A stretch of DNA of 64,000 nt from Mizugakiibacter sp. (GTDB lineage Bacteria > Pseudomonadota > Gammaproteobacteria > Xanthomonadales > Rhodanobacteraceae). The notes beneath the pieces were generated by a model that did no database searches, was not told where the DNA came from, and saw only the letters and a program-made list of their open reading frames with translations. This document shows positions 1 through 9,820 of this stretch, piece after piece. The number at the start of each line of letters is the position of its first letter. The stretch's first letter is position 1. Both the position numbers and the translations under genes were made by a program. The stretch spans positions 1 to 64,000 of the forward strand of contig QILI01000084.1 of the NCBI GenBank assembly GCA_003233305.1. The letters are read 5' to 3'.

Positions 1-1406
1 CTCGGCTTGCCCGGCTGCGGGACCACTACGGTACTTTCGCCGTAAGCGACTGAATGCCAGGCGCTGAGCGGAATCATGCCGTCCACCGAGGCACTGGGTC
101 CTTCGAATGACCCTTCGTCCTGCTGCGCACCATAAATGTGGAACGGGAACTGATGATCCAGGTTGACGTGGTAGAACTGTCCGGTCGGCTGGTTGTGCTC
201 AGTGCTCCAAGTAGCTCCGCCATCGGTACTTACTGTGGCCCCACCGTCGTTGCCCTCAAGGATGATCTGCGGATTGTGCGGATTGATCCAGACGATGTGG
301 TTGTCGCCATGAGGAGTATGCAGGGCTTGGAATGACTTGCCCGCATTATGCGATACCCACAGGGCCAGCACGTTGGGAACGTAGAGGGTGTCAGGATTTT
401 TCGGATCGATGAAAATAGCCATGTAGTAGAACGCACGCTGGCGCAGTTCCCATTGATGATTGACCCGCTTCCAGTGCCCACCGCCGTCATCGGAACGGAA
501 AATTCCGCCGTCTTTGGCCTGGATGATGCTGTAGAGCACGTTCGGGTTGCTGGCCGAGACCGCGATACCCATTTTCCCGAGCACCCCTGTTGGCAGGCCG
601 GGATGGTGGGTGATGTTGGTCCAGTGTTCGCCGCCGTCGGTGGTCTTCCAAAGACCGCTGCCCGGGCCGCCGCTGGAGAACTTCCAGGGGGTGCGATAGG
701 CCTGCCAGGTGGTGGCATACAGGACCTGGGGGTTGCTGGGGTCCATGACTAAATCGACTGCCCCGGTCTGGTTATTGACGAACAGAATCTTGTGCCAGGT
801 TTTACCGCCGTTCGTGGATTTGAAAATCCCCCGATGGGGCCCGGATACAAACACATGGCCCATCGAGGCGGCATACACCACCTCGGGATGGTTCGGATCG
901 ACCACCAGGCCCATGATGGTGTGGGTGTCGCTAAGGCCCGCTGCTTGCCAAGTCTTGCCGGCGTCATTGGAGCGGAACACGCCGTCACCTGTGATCATAT
1001 CGCCGCGGATGTCACTTTCACCGGTGCCGGCATAGATCACTTGCGGGTTCGAGGGGGCCACCGCGATGGCTCCGATACTGTCGCTGTTGCCGGGCAGGGC
1101 GCCGTCGCTGAGGTTGGTCCACTTGATGCCGTAATCGGTACTTTTCCAGATCCCGCCGTCCACTGCGCCCATATAGAACAGATTGGGCTCACTGGCCACG
1201 CCGCTTACGGCCACGACCCGGCCGCCGATGTAGGGGCCGATACTGCGCCACTTGAGTGCCTGCATGACCTGCTTGGCGCGGACGGTTGCTGTGGCAGGAG
1301 TGGCAAGTGCCGGCCAGGCGGTGAGCCCGAGCAGGGCGATGGCAAGACCGGTCAAAATAGCCGCAAAGGTTCGGCGTAAAAAGGGTGTACGGGTTGAGCT
1401 ATTCAT
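1..1406 (-). CDS. WD40/YVTN/BNR-repeat (sortilin/VPS10-like, sialidase-fold) exported protein, C-terminus truncated by window edge
   Basis: My own minus-strand translation from ATG at 1406: MNSSTRTPFLRRTFAAILTGLAIALLGLTAWPALA... (signal peptide) ...IGGRVVAVSGVASEPNLFYMGAVDGGIWKSTDYGIKWTNLSDG...GVFRSNDAGKTW...GIFKSTNGGKTWHKI...GLWKTTDGGEHW...GIFRSDDGGGHW; repeated S-x-D/N-x-G-x-x-W BNR motifs. Open to position 1; absent from the ORF track because it is not closed. Confidence 0.9.
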   Translation of the reverse strand, partial: MNSSTRTPFLRRTFAAILTGLAIALLGLTAWPALATPATATVRAKQVMQALKWRSIGPYIGGRVVAVSGVASEPNLFYMGAVDGGIWKSTDYGIKWTNLSDGALPGNSDSIGAIAVAPSNPQVIYAGTGESDIRGDMITGDGVFRSNDAGKTWQAAGLSDTHTIMGLVVDPNHPEVVYAASMGHVFVSGPHRGIFKSTNGGKTWHKILFVNNQTGAVDLVMDPSNPQVLYATTWQAYRTPWKFSSGGPGSGLWKTTDGGEHWTNITHHPGLPTGVLGKMGIAVSASNPNVLYSIIQAKDGGIFRSDDGGGHWKRVNHQWELRQRAFYYMAIFIDPKNPDTLYVPNVLALWVSHNAGKSFQALHTPHGDNHIVWINPHNPQIILEGNDGGATVSTDGGATWSTEHNQPTGQFYHVNLDHQFPFHIYGAQQDEGSFEGPSASVDGMIPLSAWHSVAYGESTVVVPQPGKP

Positions 1407-1577
1407 TGAATCAGGCTCCTCTGGGTGATACCGAAGCAATCTGCAAAGATCGGCGGTACATTCTTACAAAACGCTCAATAGCTGGGGTGAACTCATGGAT
1501 GAATTGAACAGAACCTGCAGGTCACGAACTATGGCCATTCGAAAGCGGGTTGGCTGAAGTCATTTGCCTGCCAATCC

Positions 1578-2402
1578 TCAGAGAGTATTCAAGCGCTGTC
1601 CGGTCAGAACGGCACGAATAGCTCGTAGTTTGGCCTTGATTTTGGCTTCATTGCCCGGCCCGCTGCGCAGTAGCATTTTTTGCCCGGCACTGAGGGCTTC
1701 CAGTCTTGGATCGGTGTAGACATACAGTACGTTGGGTTGCTGCAGCAAGATAGGAAGTTTGACCTCAGGGGTGGCCAGAAGGTTATCGATAACGTAGATC
1801 AGACGGTTGTTGAAGTAGCCCTTGGGATAGCCGAGTTGCCGATAGGCTTTTTGGAACAGGGGGTAATTATGTACATACCAGGCCACCAGATTCTTGCTGT
1901 CGATCACCTCGATAAGGCGCATGTACGGGGCATAGCGGGTAAAGTTCTGGGGGTTGATCTGGATCTGATCGTGAGCTTGAATTACCTTGAACGCTCCTCG
2001 TGGGGTGCGTAGCGGCAGGATGGATTCGCTCATGCTGTGGCGGGGCAAGGCGTCAATAGTGGCGACGATGTGCGGGATCAGATCATGGGGAATCAGGATC
2101 GAACGCAATAGTTTGCTGCCCGCCAGGGATTCCAGTGCTTTGGCTATGGGCGCATCGCTGTGCTCCAGTGCTGGCAGAGCGGAGGTGCTGGCCAGCGCCG
2201 GTACGCTTTGCACGGCACTGATGGGATGTTGCACCGGGGGTGGCACGGTGCTGATTGGTGCGGGTGTAGTGACGAGCTTCTGGGTGACTTGGGGTGCCGG
2301 GGCCGGTGACCGATACAGGTTCAAGGCGATGATCCCCGCCACCACGATGACTACCAGCCCACCTATCCAACCGATTGCCTGCTTGCTCACGTGTAACCTC
2401 AC
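1578..2402 (-). CDS. DUF3014 domain-containing membrane-anchored protein
   Basis: 274 aa ORF, N-terminal TM helix, Pro-rich linker, then ...LRTPRGAFKVIQ...NPQNFTRYAPYMRLIEVIDSKNLVAWYVHNYPLFQKAYRQLGYPKGYFNNRLIYVIDNLL..., resembling DUF3014. Confidence 0.75.
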   Translation of the reverse strand: MRLHVSKQAIGWIGGLVVIVVAGIIALNLYRSPAPAPQVTQKLVTTPAPISTVPPPVQHPISAVQSVPALASTSALPALEHSDAPIAKALESLAGSKLLRSILIPHDLIPHIVATIDALPRHSMSESILPLRTPRGAFKVIQAHDQIQINPQNFTRYAPYMRLIEVIDSKNLVAWYVHNYPLFQKAYRQLGYPKGYFNNRLIYVIDNLLATPEVKLPILLQQPNVLYVYTDPRLEALSAGQKMLLRSGPGNEAKIKAKLRAIRAVLTGQRLNTL

Positions 2403-2730
2403 TGAGTGTTGTCGATAAACCGAACATGGTGCAGGACGAACCCCGCACCAGATGAATAAGATTGATAGCTTACCCCGCAGCAGGGGGCTTGTGTCGAGAC
2501 CCGGGCCGAGCGTGGAACACGACGATTCCTGTAGATCCGGTACGCAATATCAATCCATCCTTTCCTATGCACCCGCTGCACAAGATATTTTTGCTGGGCC
2601 CTGATAGGGGTAGCAAGCCTCCGTTCACCGGCGGGGATCCATAAGTCAAGTAGACCGATGCATCGGTAATGGGGGCCGGTTGAATGGAATTTTTCTTTCA
2701 ACTCTACTAAGAATGGGCAAAAACCGTGGT

Positions 2731-3288
2731 TCAGCGCAGTAGAGTCCATAGGCCCAGCAGCATAAAGAGCAGTGCAGCGGCCCTGCGGGTCCAATCCTGG
2801 GGGATGCGGTGGGCATGGCGGGTCCCCAGCCAGACGACGGGAACGTTGATGGCCAGCAGACCGGCGCTACTGCCGAGAATGACCTGCCACAGCGGCTGGA
2901 AATGTGCCGCCAGGACCAGGGTGGTGATCTGGGTCTTGTCACCGAATTCAGCAACAAAGAATGTGACCAGGGTGGTAAGCAGTACGCTGCGTCCGTGCCG
3001 TGTCGGTCTATCGTCGCCGTCGTTGGAGTCTGGACGCAGCATCCATGCTGCCATAACCAGCAGGGCGCCACCGGTGAGCCAGCGCTGCAGGTTGGGGGTC
3101 AGCAGTGAGCCGATCAGATTTCCCAGCTCTCCAGCGATGGTTTGGCTCGCCAGCGTGGCCAGCAAAATGCCGAACAGAATAGGCAAGGGCTTGCGGTACT
3201 TGGCGGCAAGCATCAGGACCAGGAACTGGGTCTTGTCGCCGATTTCAGCCAATGCGGTCGTAGATAGTGCAACCAGAAAGGTTTGCAT
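2731..3288 (-). CDS. TMEM165/GDT1 (UPF0016, MneA-type) cation transporter, probable Mn2+ exporter
   Basis: Two copies of the E-x-G-D-K-T motif (AEIGDKTQFLVLMLAAKY and AEFGDKTQITTLVLAAHF) in a multi-TM protein. Confidence 0.92.
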   Translation of the reverse strand: MQTFLVALSTTALAEIGDKTQFLVLMLAAKYRKPLPILFGILLATLASQTIAGELGNLIGSLLTPNLQRWLTGGALLVMAAWMLRPDSNDGDDRPTRHGRSVLLTTLVTFFVAEFGDKTQITTLVLAAHFQPLWQVILGSSAGLLAINVPVVWLGTRHAHRIPQDWTRRAAALLFMLLGLWTLLR

Positions 3289-3349
3289 GGTCAGGTCCTG
3301 GGGCCAGGCACAAGGAATCTTCGGTAATAGTCCGGTCAGTCATTGCCTC

Positions 3350-3455
3350 GGCTCCGTAGTCTTGGCGGAGACATTTTGTTTACGCCATGTTCGGTCGGCC
3401 AAGCATGTTGATATGAACCCTGTGGAGAGCGCAGTCAGCTATCCCCCATGGGGAA
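3350..3455 (-). promoter_or_regulatory. Candidate yybP-ykoY manganese riboswitch in the leader of the GDT1-family gene
   Basis: Minus-strand leader reads CCATGGGGGATAGC...ATATCAACATGCTTGG...ACATGGCG...CCGCCAAGACTACGG, resembling the conserved GGGGAGUAGC / CAACAUACU / GGCAAGACC elements, about 60 nt upstream of a GDT1-family start codon, a known yybP-ykoY target family. Confidence 0.55.
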
Positions 3456-3527
3456 CAGAGATGATAGCAAGTTATTTTTCTCGGGTGAAAAAGTGGCATG
3501 CTTTGTGTTTTTACAAGTGGAGCGACT

Positions 3528-4502
3528 ATGCAGTATCGTCGATTGGGTTCGTCCGGACTGAAATTGTCGGCATTTTCCTACGGGTCATGGGTAACCTTTG
3601 GCACCCAGGTCGATACCCGGCTTGCTACCGAGCTGCTGGCTTGTGCTTGGGACCACGGGGTCAATTTTTTTGATAATGCTGAGGTGTACTCGTATGGTGT
3701 TGCGGAGCGGGTTATGGGTGCGGCACTGGCTGCACTGAAGCTGCCAAGGGATGGCTATTGCGTATCCAGTAAGGTGTACTTCGGTTCGGTACCAGATCCG
3801 CTTCCAACCCAGCATGGACTGTCGCGCAAGCATATCGTGGAGGCCTGTGATCAGGCACTAACGCGGCTTGATCTCGATCATCTTGATCTGTATTACTGTC
3901 ACCGCCCCGATGAGGATACGCCGGTGGAGGAGATCGTCGTGACCATGGACGGCCTCATCCGCTGCGGTAAGGTGCTGTATTGGGGCACCAGTGAGTGGCC
4001 GGCCGAGCTTATTCGAGCAGCCTGCGTTTTTGCCCACCAAGCACATTTGATCGGGCCTCAGATGGAGCAACCCCAGTACAACCTGTTGCATCGAGCGAGG
4101 GTGGAGCAGGAATATGCCTTGTTGTATGAAGAATACGGTATCGGTGCCACTATTTGGTCACCCTTGGCGTCCGGGCTGCTTACCGGTAAGTACGACCATG
4201 GGGTGCCCAAGGGATCGCGGCTGGATCAGCCAGGATATGAATGGTTGCGTAAGGATCTGCTAGAAAGTGAGAGTAGCAACCGAAAACTGGAGCAGGTGCG
4301 TAAGTTGACTGCCATTGCCCATGAGCTCGATATTCCGTCAGTACAGTTTGCTCTGGCCTGGTGTCTTCGTAATCCACATGTCAGCACTGTGATTCTCGGT
4401 GCCAGCAGTCGGGAACAACTGGAGCAGAATCTGGCCGCACTGGAATATGTGGACCGTATTGACGATGCTGTGCAGAAGCGAATTGAGGTGGCTCTGCAAT
4501 GA
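3528..4502 (+). CDS. Aldo/keto reductase (voltage-gated K+ channel beta-subunit-like)
   Basis: MQYRRLGSSGLKLSAFSYGSWVTFG...FFDNAEVYSYGVAERVMG...DLYYCHRPDEDTPVEEIV...; start at internal ATG 3528. Confidence 0.93.
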   Translation: MQYRRLGSSGLKLSAFSYGSWVTFGTQVDTRLATELLACAWDHGVNFFDNAEVYSYGVAERVMGAALAALKLPRDGYCVSSKVYFGSVPDPLPTQHGLSRKHIVEACDQALTRLDLDHLDLYYCHRPDEDTPVEEIVVTMDGLIRCGKVLYWGTSEWPAELIRAACVFAHQAHLIGPQMEQPQYNLLHRARVEQEYALLYEEYGIGATIWSPLASGLLTGKYDHGVPKGSRLDQPGYEWLRKDLLESESSNRKLEQVRKLTAIAHELDIPSVQFALAWCLRNPHVSTVILGASSREQLEQNLAALEYVDRIDDAVQKRIEVALQ

Positions 4503-4786
4503 ACACCACGTTAATGGCCTGATTGGGTGACCCCCAACCATGGGTATGTCGAGGCCCAGACCGTGAGAGCCCACCCACCCACTCACAGCTGGGCCGTTTC
4601 CAGTCCAGTCCAATACCGGTAAGTATGCTGTACGGTCGTGGCCGGGGCGGGTCCGTCACAGGTTAAACCGTATAATAGGGTTGCGATCTTAGTATTTCAT
4701 ATTTGAGACATATTACTTTTGATGAGTGCGAAAGCTCGGCATAGTTTGATATTGACCTATACTGATCTTTTTGGGGGAGTAAACCC

Positions 4787-5713
4787 ATGGGACTTTTCTT
4801 CGCATTGATTATTGTCGGGGCCGCCGGCATCATTCTGTTCAAGATGGTGCGGATCGTACCGCAGGGCTACGCCTGGACCGTAGAGCGTTTCGGCAAGTAT
4901 GTGATTACGCTGACGCCGGGATTACACCTGCTGATTCCGTTCATTTATACGATCGGGCGCAAAGTTAACGTTATGGAGCAGGTATTGGATGTGCCCAGTC
5001 AGAGTGTAATCACCAAGGACAATGCCGTAGTTACGGTGGATGGGGTGGTGTTCTTTCAGGTATTGGATGCGTCTAAGGCTGCCTATGAGGTAGCTAATCT
5101 GGAGCGTGCCGAAATAAACCTGGTCATGACCAATATCCGTACTGTATTGGGTTCTTTGGATCTTGATGAGTCGCTGTCCAAACGCGACGAAATCAACGCC
5201 CGGCTTTTGCATGTGGTCGATGAGGCCACTCGCCCTTGGGGTGTCAAGGTCAATCGCATTGAGTTGAAGGATATCCAGCCACCTCGGGATCTGGTTGATG
5301 CGATGGCCCGGCAGATGAAGGCTGAACGTGAAAAGCGCGCCAATATTCTCGATGCTGAAGGATACCGCCAGGCGGCGATTCTCAAGGCCGAAGGTGAGAA
5401 ACAAGGTGTGATCCTTTCGGCTGAGGGCAAGCGTGAAGCGGCATTCCGTGAAGCCGAGGCCCGTGAACGGTTGGCTATGGCTGATGCCAAGGCTACAGAG
5501 GTAGTCTCTGTAGCGATTGCGCACGGCGATATCAATGCCTTGAATTTCTTCGTTGCCTCAAAATATATTGATGCATTGAAGGTTTTTGGTAATTCGCCTA
5601 ATCAGAAGACCCTTTTATTGCCGATGGAAACGACCGGCATTCTGGGTTCGCTTACGGGTATCACCGACTTGATCAAGGATGCGCAGGACCGCAAGCCTGG
5701 CAGTGGGGGCTGA
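4787..5713 (+). CDS. SPFH/band 7 domain protein (QmcA/paraslipin-like)
   Basis: [33 protein letters not shown]... AERE(K)[23 protein letters not shown]; 5 nt upstream of an NfeD-family gene. Confidence 0.94.
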   Translation: MGLFFALIIVGAAGIILFKMVRIVPQGYAWTVERFGKYVITLTPGLHLLIPFIYTIGRKVNVMEQVLDVPSQSVITKDNAVVTVDGVVFFQVLDASKAAYEVANLERAEINLVMTNIRTVLGSLDLDESLSKRDEINARLLHVVDEATRPWGVKVNRIELKDIQPPRDLVDAMARQMKAEREKRANILDAEGYRQAAILKAEGEKQGVILSAEGKREAAFREAEARERLAMADAKATEVVSVAIAHGDINALNFFVASKYIDALKVFGNSPNQKTLLLPMETTGILGSLTGITDLIKDAQDRKPGSGG

Positions 5714-5718
5714 TCCCT

Positions 5719-6237
5719 ATGGTTGACTTTCCAGTGCATTACATCTGGTGGTCCGTGGCATTGATATTGGCTGCGGCTGAGGTATTGACACCTGGATTCT
5801 TTCTGCTTTGGATTGGTATTGCTGCAGCGCTAATGGGTGGAGTGTTGTTGCTTTTCCCAGGGCTGGGTGCCTTGCCTCAGGCCCTGTTATTCATCACGCT
5901 GGCATTTTTATCGTGCATGGTCTACTGGCGTTTCGTGTTGCCATGGTTGCGAGATAGTGACGACCCCGAAGCTGAGTTGCTCAATCATCGGGCAGACCGG
6001 TTGCTGGGCAAACGCCTGGTGCTGGTCAGCCCGATTCGCAACGGACGTGGCAAAGTTGCAGTGGGTGACGGCCAGTGGCTAGCAGAAGGCCCGGATTTGC
6101 CCCTGGGAAGTGAGGTCGAAGTGGTGGCGGTGGAGGGGGGGCTGCTGAGAGTTCGTGCTGTATCAGTAGACCGCAGCGCGAGCTCTGATTCACCGGCGCC
6201 CACCTCTGCCGATCCGCATCAAGGTGATTCCAGCTAA
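5719..6237 (+). CDS. NfeD family membrane protein
   Basis: N-terminal TM helices, C-terminal OB-like region LVSPIRNGRGKVAVGDGQWLAEGPDLPLGSEVEVVAVEGGLLRVRAV; adjacent to SPFH partner. Confidence 0.88.
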   Translation: MVDFPVHYIWWSVALILAAAEVLTPGFFLLWIGIAAALMGGVLLLFPGLGALPQALLFITLAFLSCMVYWRFVLPWLRDSDDPEAELLNHRADRLLGKRLVLVSPIRNGRGKVAVGDGQWLAEGPDLPLGSEVEVVAVEGGLLRVRAVSVDRSASSDSPAPTSADPHQGDSS

Positions 6238-6492
6238 CGGGTAAAAGAACATCATCCGTAAATGAGTAAACTAGAAGGGGGATGGGGTATTCCACCGTAA
6301 TACCCACATTGATCGTGATCCCCATCCCCTATCCGGCAAGCGGCAACATGTAACACCGCATGGATGGATAGGGTTCCGATAGCCATAGCATTACCGGGCA
6401 TTTGAACCACTCGCTGCGGTTTTTTGAAGTGCCCCTATGAGCGATGCCCGGATCGCATGGTGCTGGCGGGATGTGGTAAAAAAGCTTATGTG

Positions 6493-6528
6493 TAAAAAAG
6501 CAAATGCCGACGTGAGGTCGGCATTTGC
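6493..6528 (-). terminator. Rho-independent terminator downstream of the H-NS-family gene
   Basis: 12-bp perfect stem gcaaatgccgac / gtcggcatttgc (6500-6511 / 6517-6528) followed on the minus strand by a T6 run (6494-6499). Confidence 0.88.
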
Positions 6529-6582
6529 CATAGAAGATATCCACAGTTATGACGTGGATATTCAGTGGTACACAGCACCTAC

Positions 6583-6903
6583 TCAGATAAGTAGATCTCT
6601 CTCGTTTCTGCCAGCGGCCAGGGCATTTTTAAACCAGTGCGGACGTTTGCCACGACCACTCCAGGTTTGATCATAATCGTCCGGGTTCCGGTATTTCGGT
6701 GCAACTACAGATTTGCGTCCAGAACGTCGGCCCCGTCCAGGGTAGATATCACCAATGGTCAGGCACTCATCTCTCAACATCGTTTCAATGCGCTCACGCA
6801 CTATAGTGATATTCTCCTTGGCCAGTTCAGTTTGGCGATACTTGGCCTTTTCAATCAGTTCATTCAGTTGTCTTTGATTCAGGGTTTCGAGGTCTACGGT
6901 CAT
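6583..6903 (-). CDS. H-NS family nucleoid-associated protein
   Basis: N-terminal coiled coil plus C-terminal motif YRNPDDYDQTWSGRGKRPHWFKNALAAG (H-NS DNA-binding core). Confidence 0.93.
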   Translation of the reverse strand: MTVDLETLNQRQLNELIEKAKYRQTELAKENITIVRERIETMLRDECLTIGDIYPGRGRRSGRKSVVAPKYRNPDDYDQTWSGRGKRPHWFKNALAAGRNERDLLI

Positions 6904-7207
6904 TTTCGTCTCCTGTAAAGAGGGTCAAAACACAGACGGGTTGAAGGGTAAAGCAGCCAGCATAGGAGACCGGCGCACATATAGTCTGGATCAAAATGCC
7001 GAGAAAGAAAAGCCCTGCTAGCCTATTGGCCTAGGAATGAATCAGATGCATAAGTGGGATATCAATACTAATTTTCTCAAATTATTGTTAAGTGAGTACA
7101 CTATGCACTTCAAAAGAGTAAGAAATCGTTCTCGATTTTCCTGCTGTTTGGTGACAATCCCACAAGCTCTACGGGCCGTCAGATATTGCTATACAACAGA
7201 ACACTTC

Positions 7208-8908
7208 TCAATTCTGTATTCGTTCAAGGAGTGTAGTGTAATCGAGGTATTCATTGTCCTGCCGATGGCGAGCGCGATATTCGTAAAGTCCTTGTTTCAG
7301 TCCGCGTTCGCTGACCACGATACGATGGGGTATACCAATCAATTCCATATCTGAGAACATGGGCCCTGGGCGCAGTCCCCGATTGTCGAGTACGACTTCG
7401 ATATTCTTGCTCTGCAGGTCCCGATACAGGGATTCTGCAGCGTCCTGCACCTGCGTGCCGTGTTTGGTGTTAATCGGACAAACCACCACACTCCATGGTG
7501 CTATGGAAGTTGGCCAGATAATGCCTGCGGCGTCATGATTTTGTTCAATTGCCGCTGCGACAATGCGGCTGATCCCGATTCCGTAACACCCCATGAGCGG
7601 GGTTCTGGCATGGCCCTGGTCATCAATCACTACGGCGTGCATGGACTCGGCATACTGTGATCCCAGCTGAAAGATGTGGCCGACCTCAATTCCACGGGCA
7701 ATGCTCAAGTGCCCGCACCCATCGGGAGCAAGGTCGCCGGCGACAACGTTGCGAACATCGGCAATCTGATGGGGTTCGGGCAGGTCGCGTCCCCAGTTCA
7801 CACCGGTATAGTGAAATCCGGTTTGATTAGCGCCCACCACAAAATCGGCCATATTGGCCACCTCAAGGTCGGCCAGTACACGGATGGGCTGGCGTGGCGA
7901 GATCGGACCAATAAAACCAGGGGTGGTGCCTAGGTAGCGGTCAATGTCCTCTTCGCTGGCCATACGGTATTCGGTCAGGTTGAGCTGTCTGGCCAGTTTG
8001 ATTTCATTAAGGGTGTGGTCGCCTCGTAACAGCACCAGGATAAATTCCGACTCACTCATCATGGCGATGGACTTGACCGTTCTGCACAAGGGCAGGTCGA
8101 GGAGTTTTGCTACGGCCTCGCAGGTTTTCTGAGTTGGAGTGGAATACTTATGCAGAGGTTCGGTGGGTAATCCACGAGGTACGTCCGACTGCTTGGCCAC
8201 AGCCATTTCGATATTGGCGGCATAATCAGATTTACTGGCAAAAGCGATGGCATCCTCACCACTGTCGGCAAGCACGTGAAACTCATGACTGGCTTTCCCG
8301 CCGATCGCTCCAGTATCGGCTTCGACTGCGCGAAAGCGCAGTCCCAGGCGGGTAAAGATACGGGTGTAGGTAGCAAACATGTTGCGGTATTCGCGGGCCA
8401 GGCATTCCTTATCGAGATGAAACGAGTAGGCATCCTTCATCAGGAACTCGCGGGCCCGCATCACCCCGAAGCGAGGGCGAATTTCATCCCGGAACTTGGT
8501 CTGGATCTGGAAGAAATTGACGGGTAGCTGACGATAACTTTTCAGTTCGTTACGGGCAAAGTCGGTAATGACTTCTTCATGCGTCGGTCCGTAACAGAAG
8601 AATTGCTTCTTGCGATCCTGGAGCTTGAGGAGCTGGCCACCAAACTTCTCCCAACGCCCGGTTTCTTCCCATAGCTCCCTGGGCTGTACCGATGGCATGA
8701 GCATTTCAATGGCTCCGGATCGTTCCATTTCCTCACGCACTATGGCTTCGACCTTGCGCAAAATACGCAGGCCCAGCGGGGTCCAGGTATAGATGCCTGC
8801 AGCCAGTTTACGCAGCATCCCCGCGCGCAGCATCAATTGGTGACTTGCAATCTCGGCATCAGCGGGTGTTTCCTTGACTGTGGCGAGATGAAATTGGCTC
8901 AGGCGCAT
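7208..8908 (-). CDS. proS: Prolyl-tRNA synthetase
   Basis: 566 aa; [54 protein letters not shown]...; class II motifs and editing domain. Confidence 0.98.
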   Translation of the reverse strand: MRLSQFHLATVKETPADAEIASHQLMLRAGMLRKLAAGIYTWTPLGLRILRKVEAIVREEMERSGAIEMLMPSVQPRELWEETGRWEKFGGQLLKLQDRKKQFFCYGPTHEEVITDFARNELKSYRQLPVNFFQIQTKFRDEIRPRFGVMRAREFLMKDAYSFHLDKECLAREYRNMFATYTRIFTRLGLRFRAVEADTGAIGGKASHEFHVLADSGEDAIAFASKSDYAANIEMAVAKQSDVPRGLPTEPLHKYSTPTQKTCEAVAKLLDLPLCRTVKSIAMMSESEFILVLLRGDHTLNEIKLARQLNLTEYRMASEEDIDRYLGTTPGFIGPISPRQPIRVLADLEVANMADFVVGANQTGFHYTGVNWGRDLPEPHQIADVRNVVAGDLAPDGCGHLSIARGIEVGHIFQLGSQYAESMHAVVIDDQGHARTPLMGCYGIGISRIVAAAIEQNHDAAGIIWPTSIAPWSVVVCPINTKHGTQVQDAAESLYRDLQSKNIEVVLDNRGLRPGPMFSDMELIGIPHRIVVSERGLKQGLYEYRARHRQDNEYLDYTTLLERIQN

Positions 8909-8980
8909 GAAGGGTAATCGGTTTGCTTGGAAAGATCGCCGATTGTAACCGGTCAGTGAACAGGGGGGGCGACACGTTAC

Positions 8981-9262
8981 TCAGTGAGTGCTGTGAGCGG
9001 TTGCAGGAGGACTGAAAGCCGGGACTACATTCGTGTTTGGGTCTGGATGCAGTACGGCATAGGGCCGGCCCTTGGGCGGGTGTTGGGTGATGTTGACGGT
9101 GCCTTGGGAATCGACCCAGCGATACAAGGTAGGCGTAGTCTGCCTGGCGGAAGAGTGTATTGTCGAAGTGGGCCGAAGTCCCGGAAACAAATGGCGAGGA
9201 TTGAACCACCACCATGCCAAAACGGCCGCAACCAGAATAAGTAGGACAAATAGCCAGCGCAT
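8981..9262 (-). CDS. DUF4124 domain-containing small membrane protein
   Basis: N-terminal TM followed by LYRWVDSQGTVNITQHPPKGRPYAVL. Confidence 0.75.
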   Translation of the reverse strand: MRWLFVLLILVAAVLAWWWFNPRHLFPGLRPTSTIHSSARQTTPTLYRWVDSQGTVNITQHPPKGRPYAVLHPDPNTNVVPAFSPPATAHSTH

Positions 9263-9265
9263 AAA

Positions 9266-9703
9266 TCAGGAAGGATGGCAGTACGCAGCAAGCTGTGCTT
9301 GGGTAGCTTTGAGTTGCTTCACGCGCTGTCTGGAATCAATTGCAATCGATTTGCCCTCGGCGCTGAGAGTATTGAGGGCCTGTTTGCTTTCCAGGAGATT
9401 CAGGTTTTTGCGTAACCCGTCGCAATACTTGCTGCGGTTAGATTGAGTATCGGTAATAGCCACTTTCTTGCCCATCTGCCTGGTCTGACGGCTTGCAGCG
9501 AGATCTCGGGATGGGGTAGCGGTGTTGCCGTTTGTCGTGGTGCCGCTGTCGATGCGCAACACCTTGTAAGTAATCCCCTGGGGTGGTGGAGATTGTGAAA
9601 AATGCCGAACTCCCCCACTGTCGATCCAGGTATAAACCTGGGCCAAGACGAGTGGCGACCAAAGCAACAGTAGCAAAGTAGTCAAGAGTATGGAGCGGCG
9701 CAT
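9266..9703 (-). CDS. DUF4124 domain-containing periplasmic protein
   Basis: MRRSILLTTLLLLLWSPLVLAQVYTWIDSGGVRHFSQSPPPQGITYKVLRI; signal peptide + DUF4124, coiled C-terminus; start moved from 9787 to 9703. Confidence 0.8.
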   Translation of the reverse strand: MRRSILLTTLLLLLWSPLVLAQVYTWIDSGGVRHFSQSPPPQGITYKVLRIDSGTTTNGNTATPSRDLAASRQTRQMGKKVAITDTQSNRSKYCDGLRKNLNLLESKQALNTLSAEGKSIAIDSRQRVKQLKATQAQLAAYCHPS

Positions 9704-9820
9704 AGATGGCTCCCGGTGATGATATGCGCTAACTCTACCGCAACTACTGGGTATTGGCATGTGAAGGGGTAGGCAGTGTGGCGACATGGTTTACACTGCG
9801 ATTTAAATTGAGACCCACCC

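Noticed and set aside
138-1379. Plus-strand and other minus-frame ORFs at the left edge (138..335, 230..718, 348..752, 709..1035, 792..1379)
   Set aside because: All lie inside the minus-strand BNR-repeat gene; their translations show no family features.
2403-2730. Possible structured ncRNA (6S, SRP RNA, tmRNA) in the 330-bp intergenic gap
   Set aside because: Compared by eye with conserved 6S, 4.5S and tmRNA motifs; none present.
2399-2794. 131-aa minus ORF between DUF3014 and the GDT1-family gene
   Set aside because: Overlaps the GDT1-family 3' end, no recognisable domain, irregular composition; more likely intergenic.
4500-4780. Possible repeat/REP element (cccacccacccactcac) between the aldo/keto reductase and SPFH genes
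   Set aside because: Short low-complexity stretch without clear palindromic partner or second copy in the window.
7037-7354. 105-aa plus ORF in the hns-proS intergenic region
   Set aside because: 3' half is antisense to proS; the rest is AT-rich noncoding sequence.
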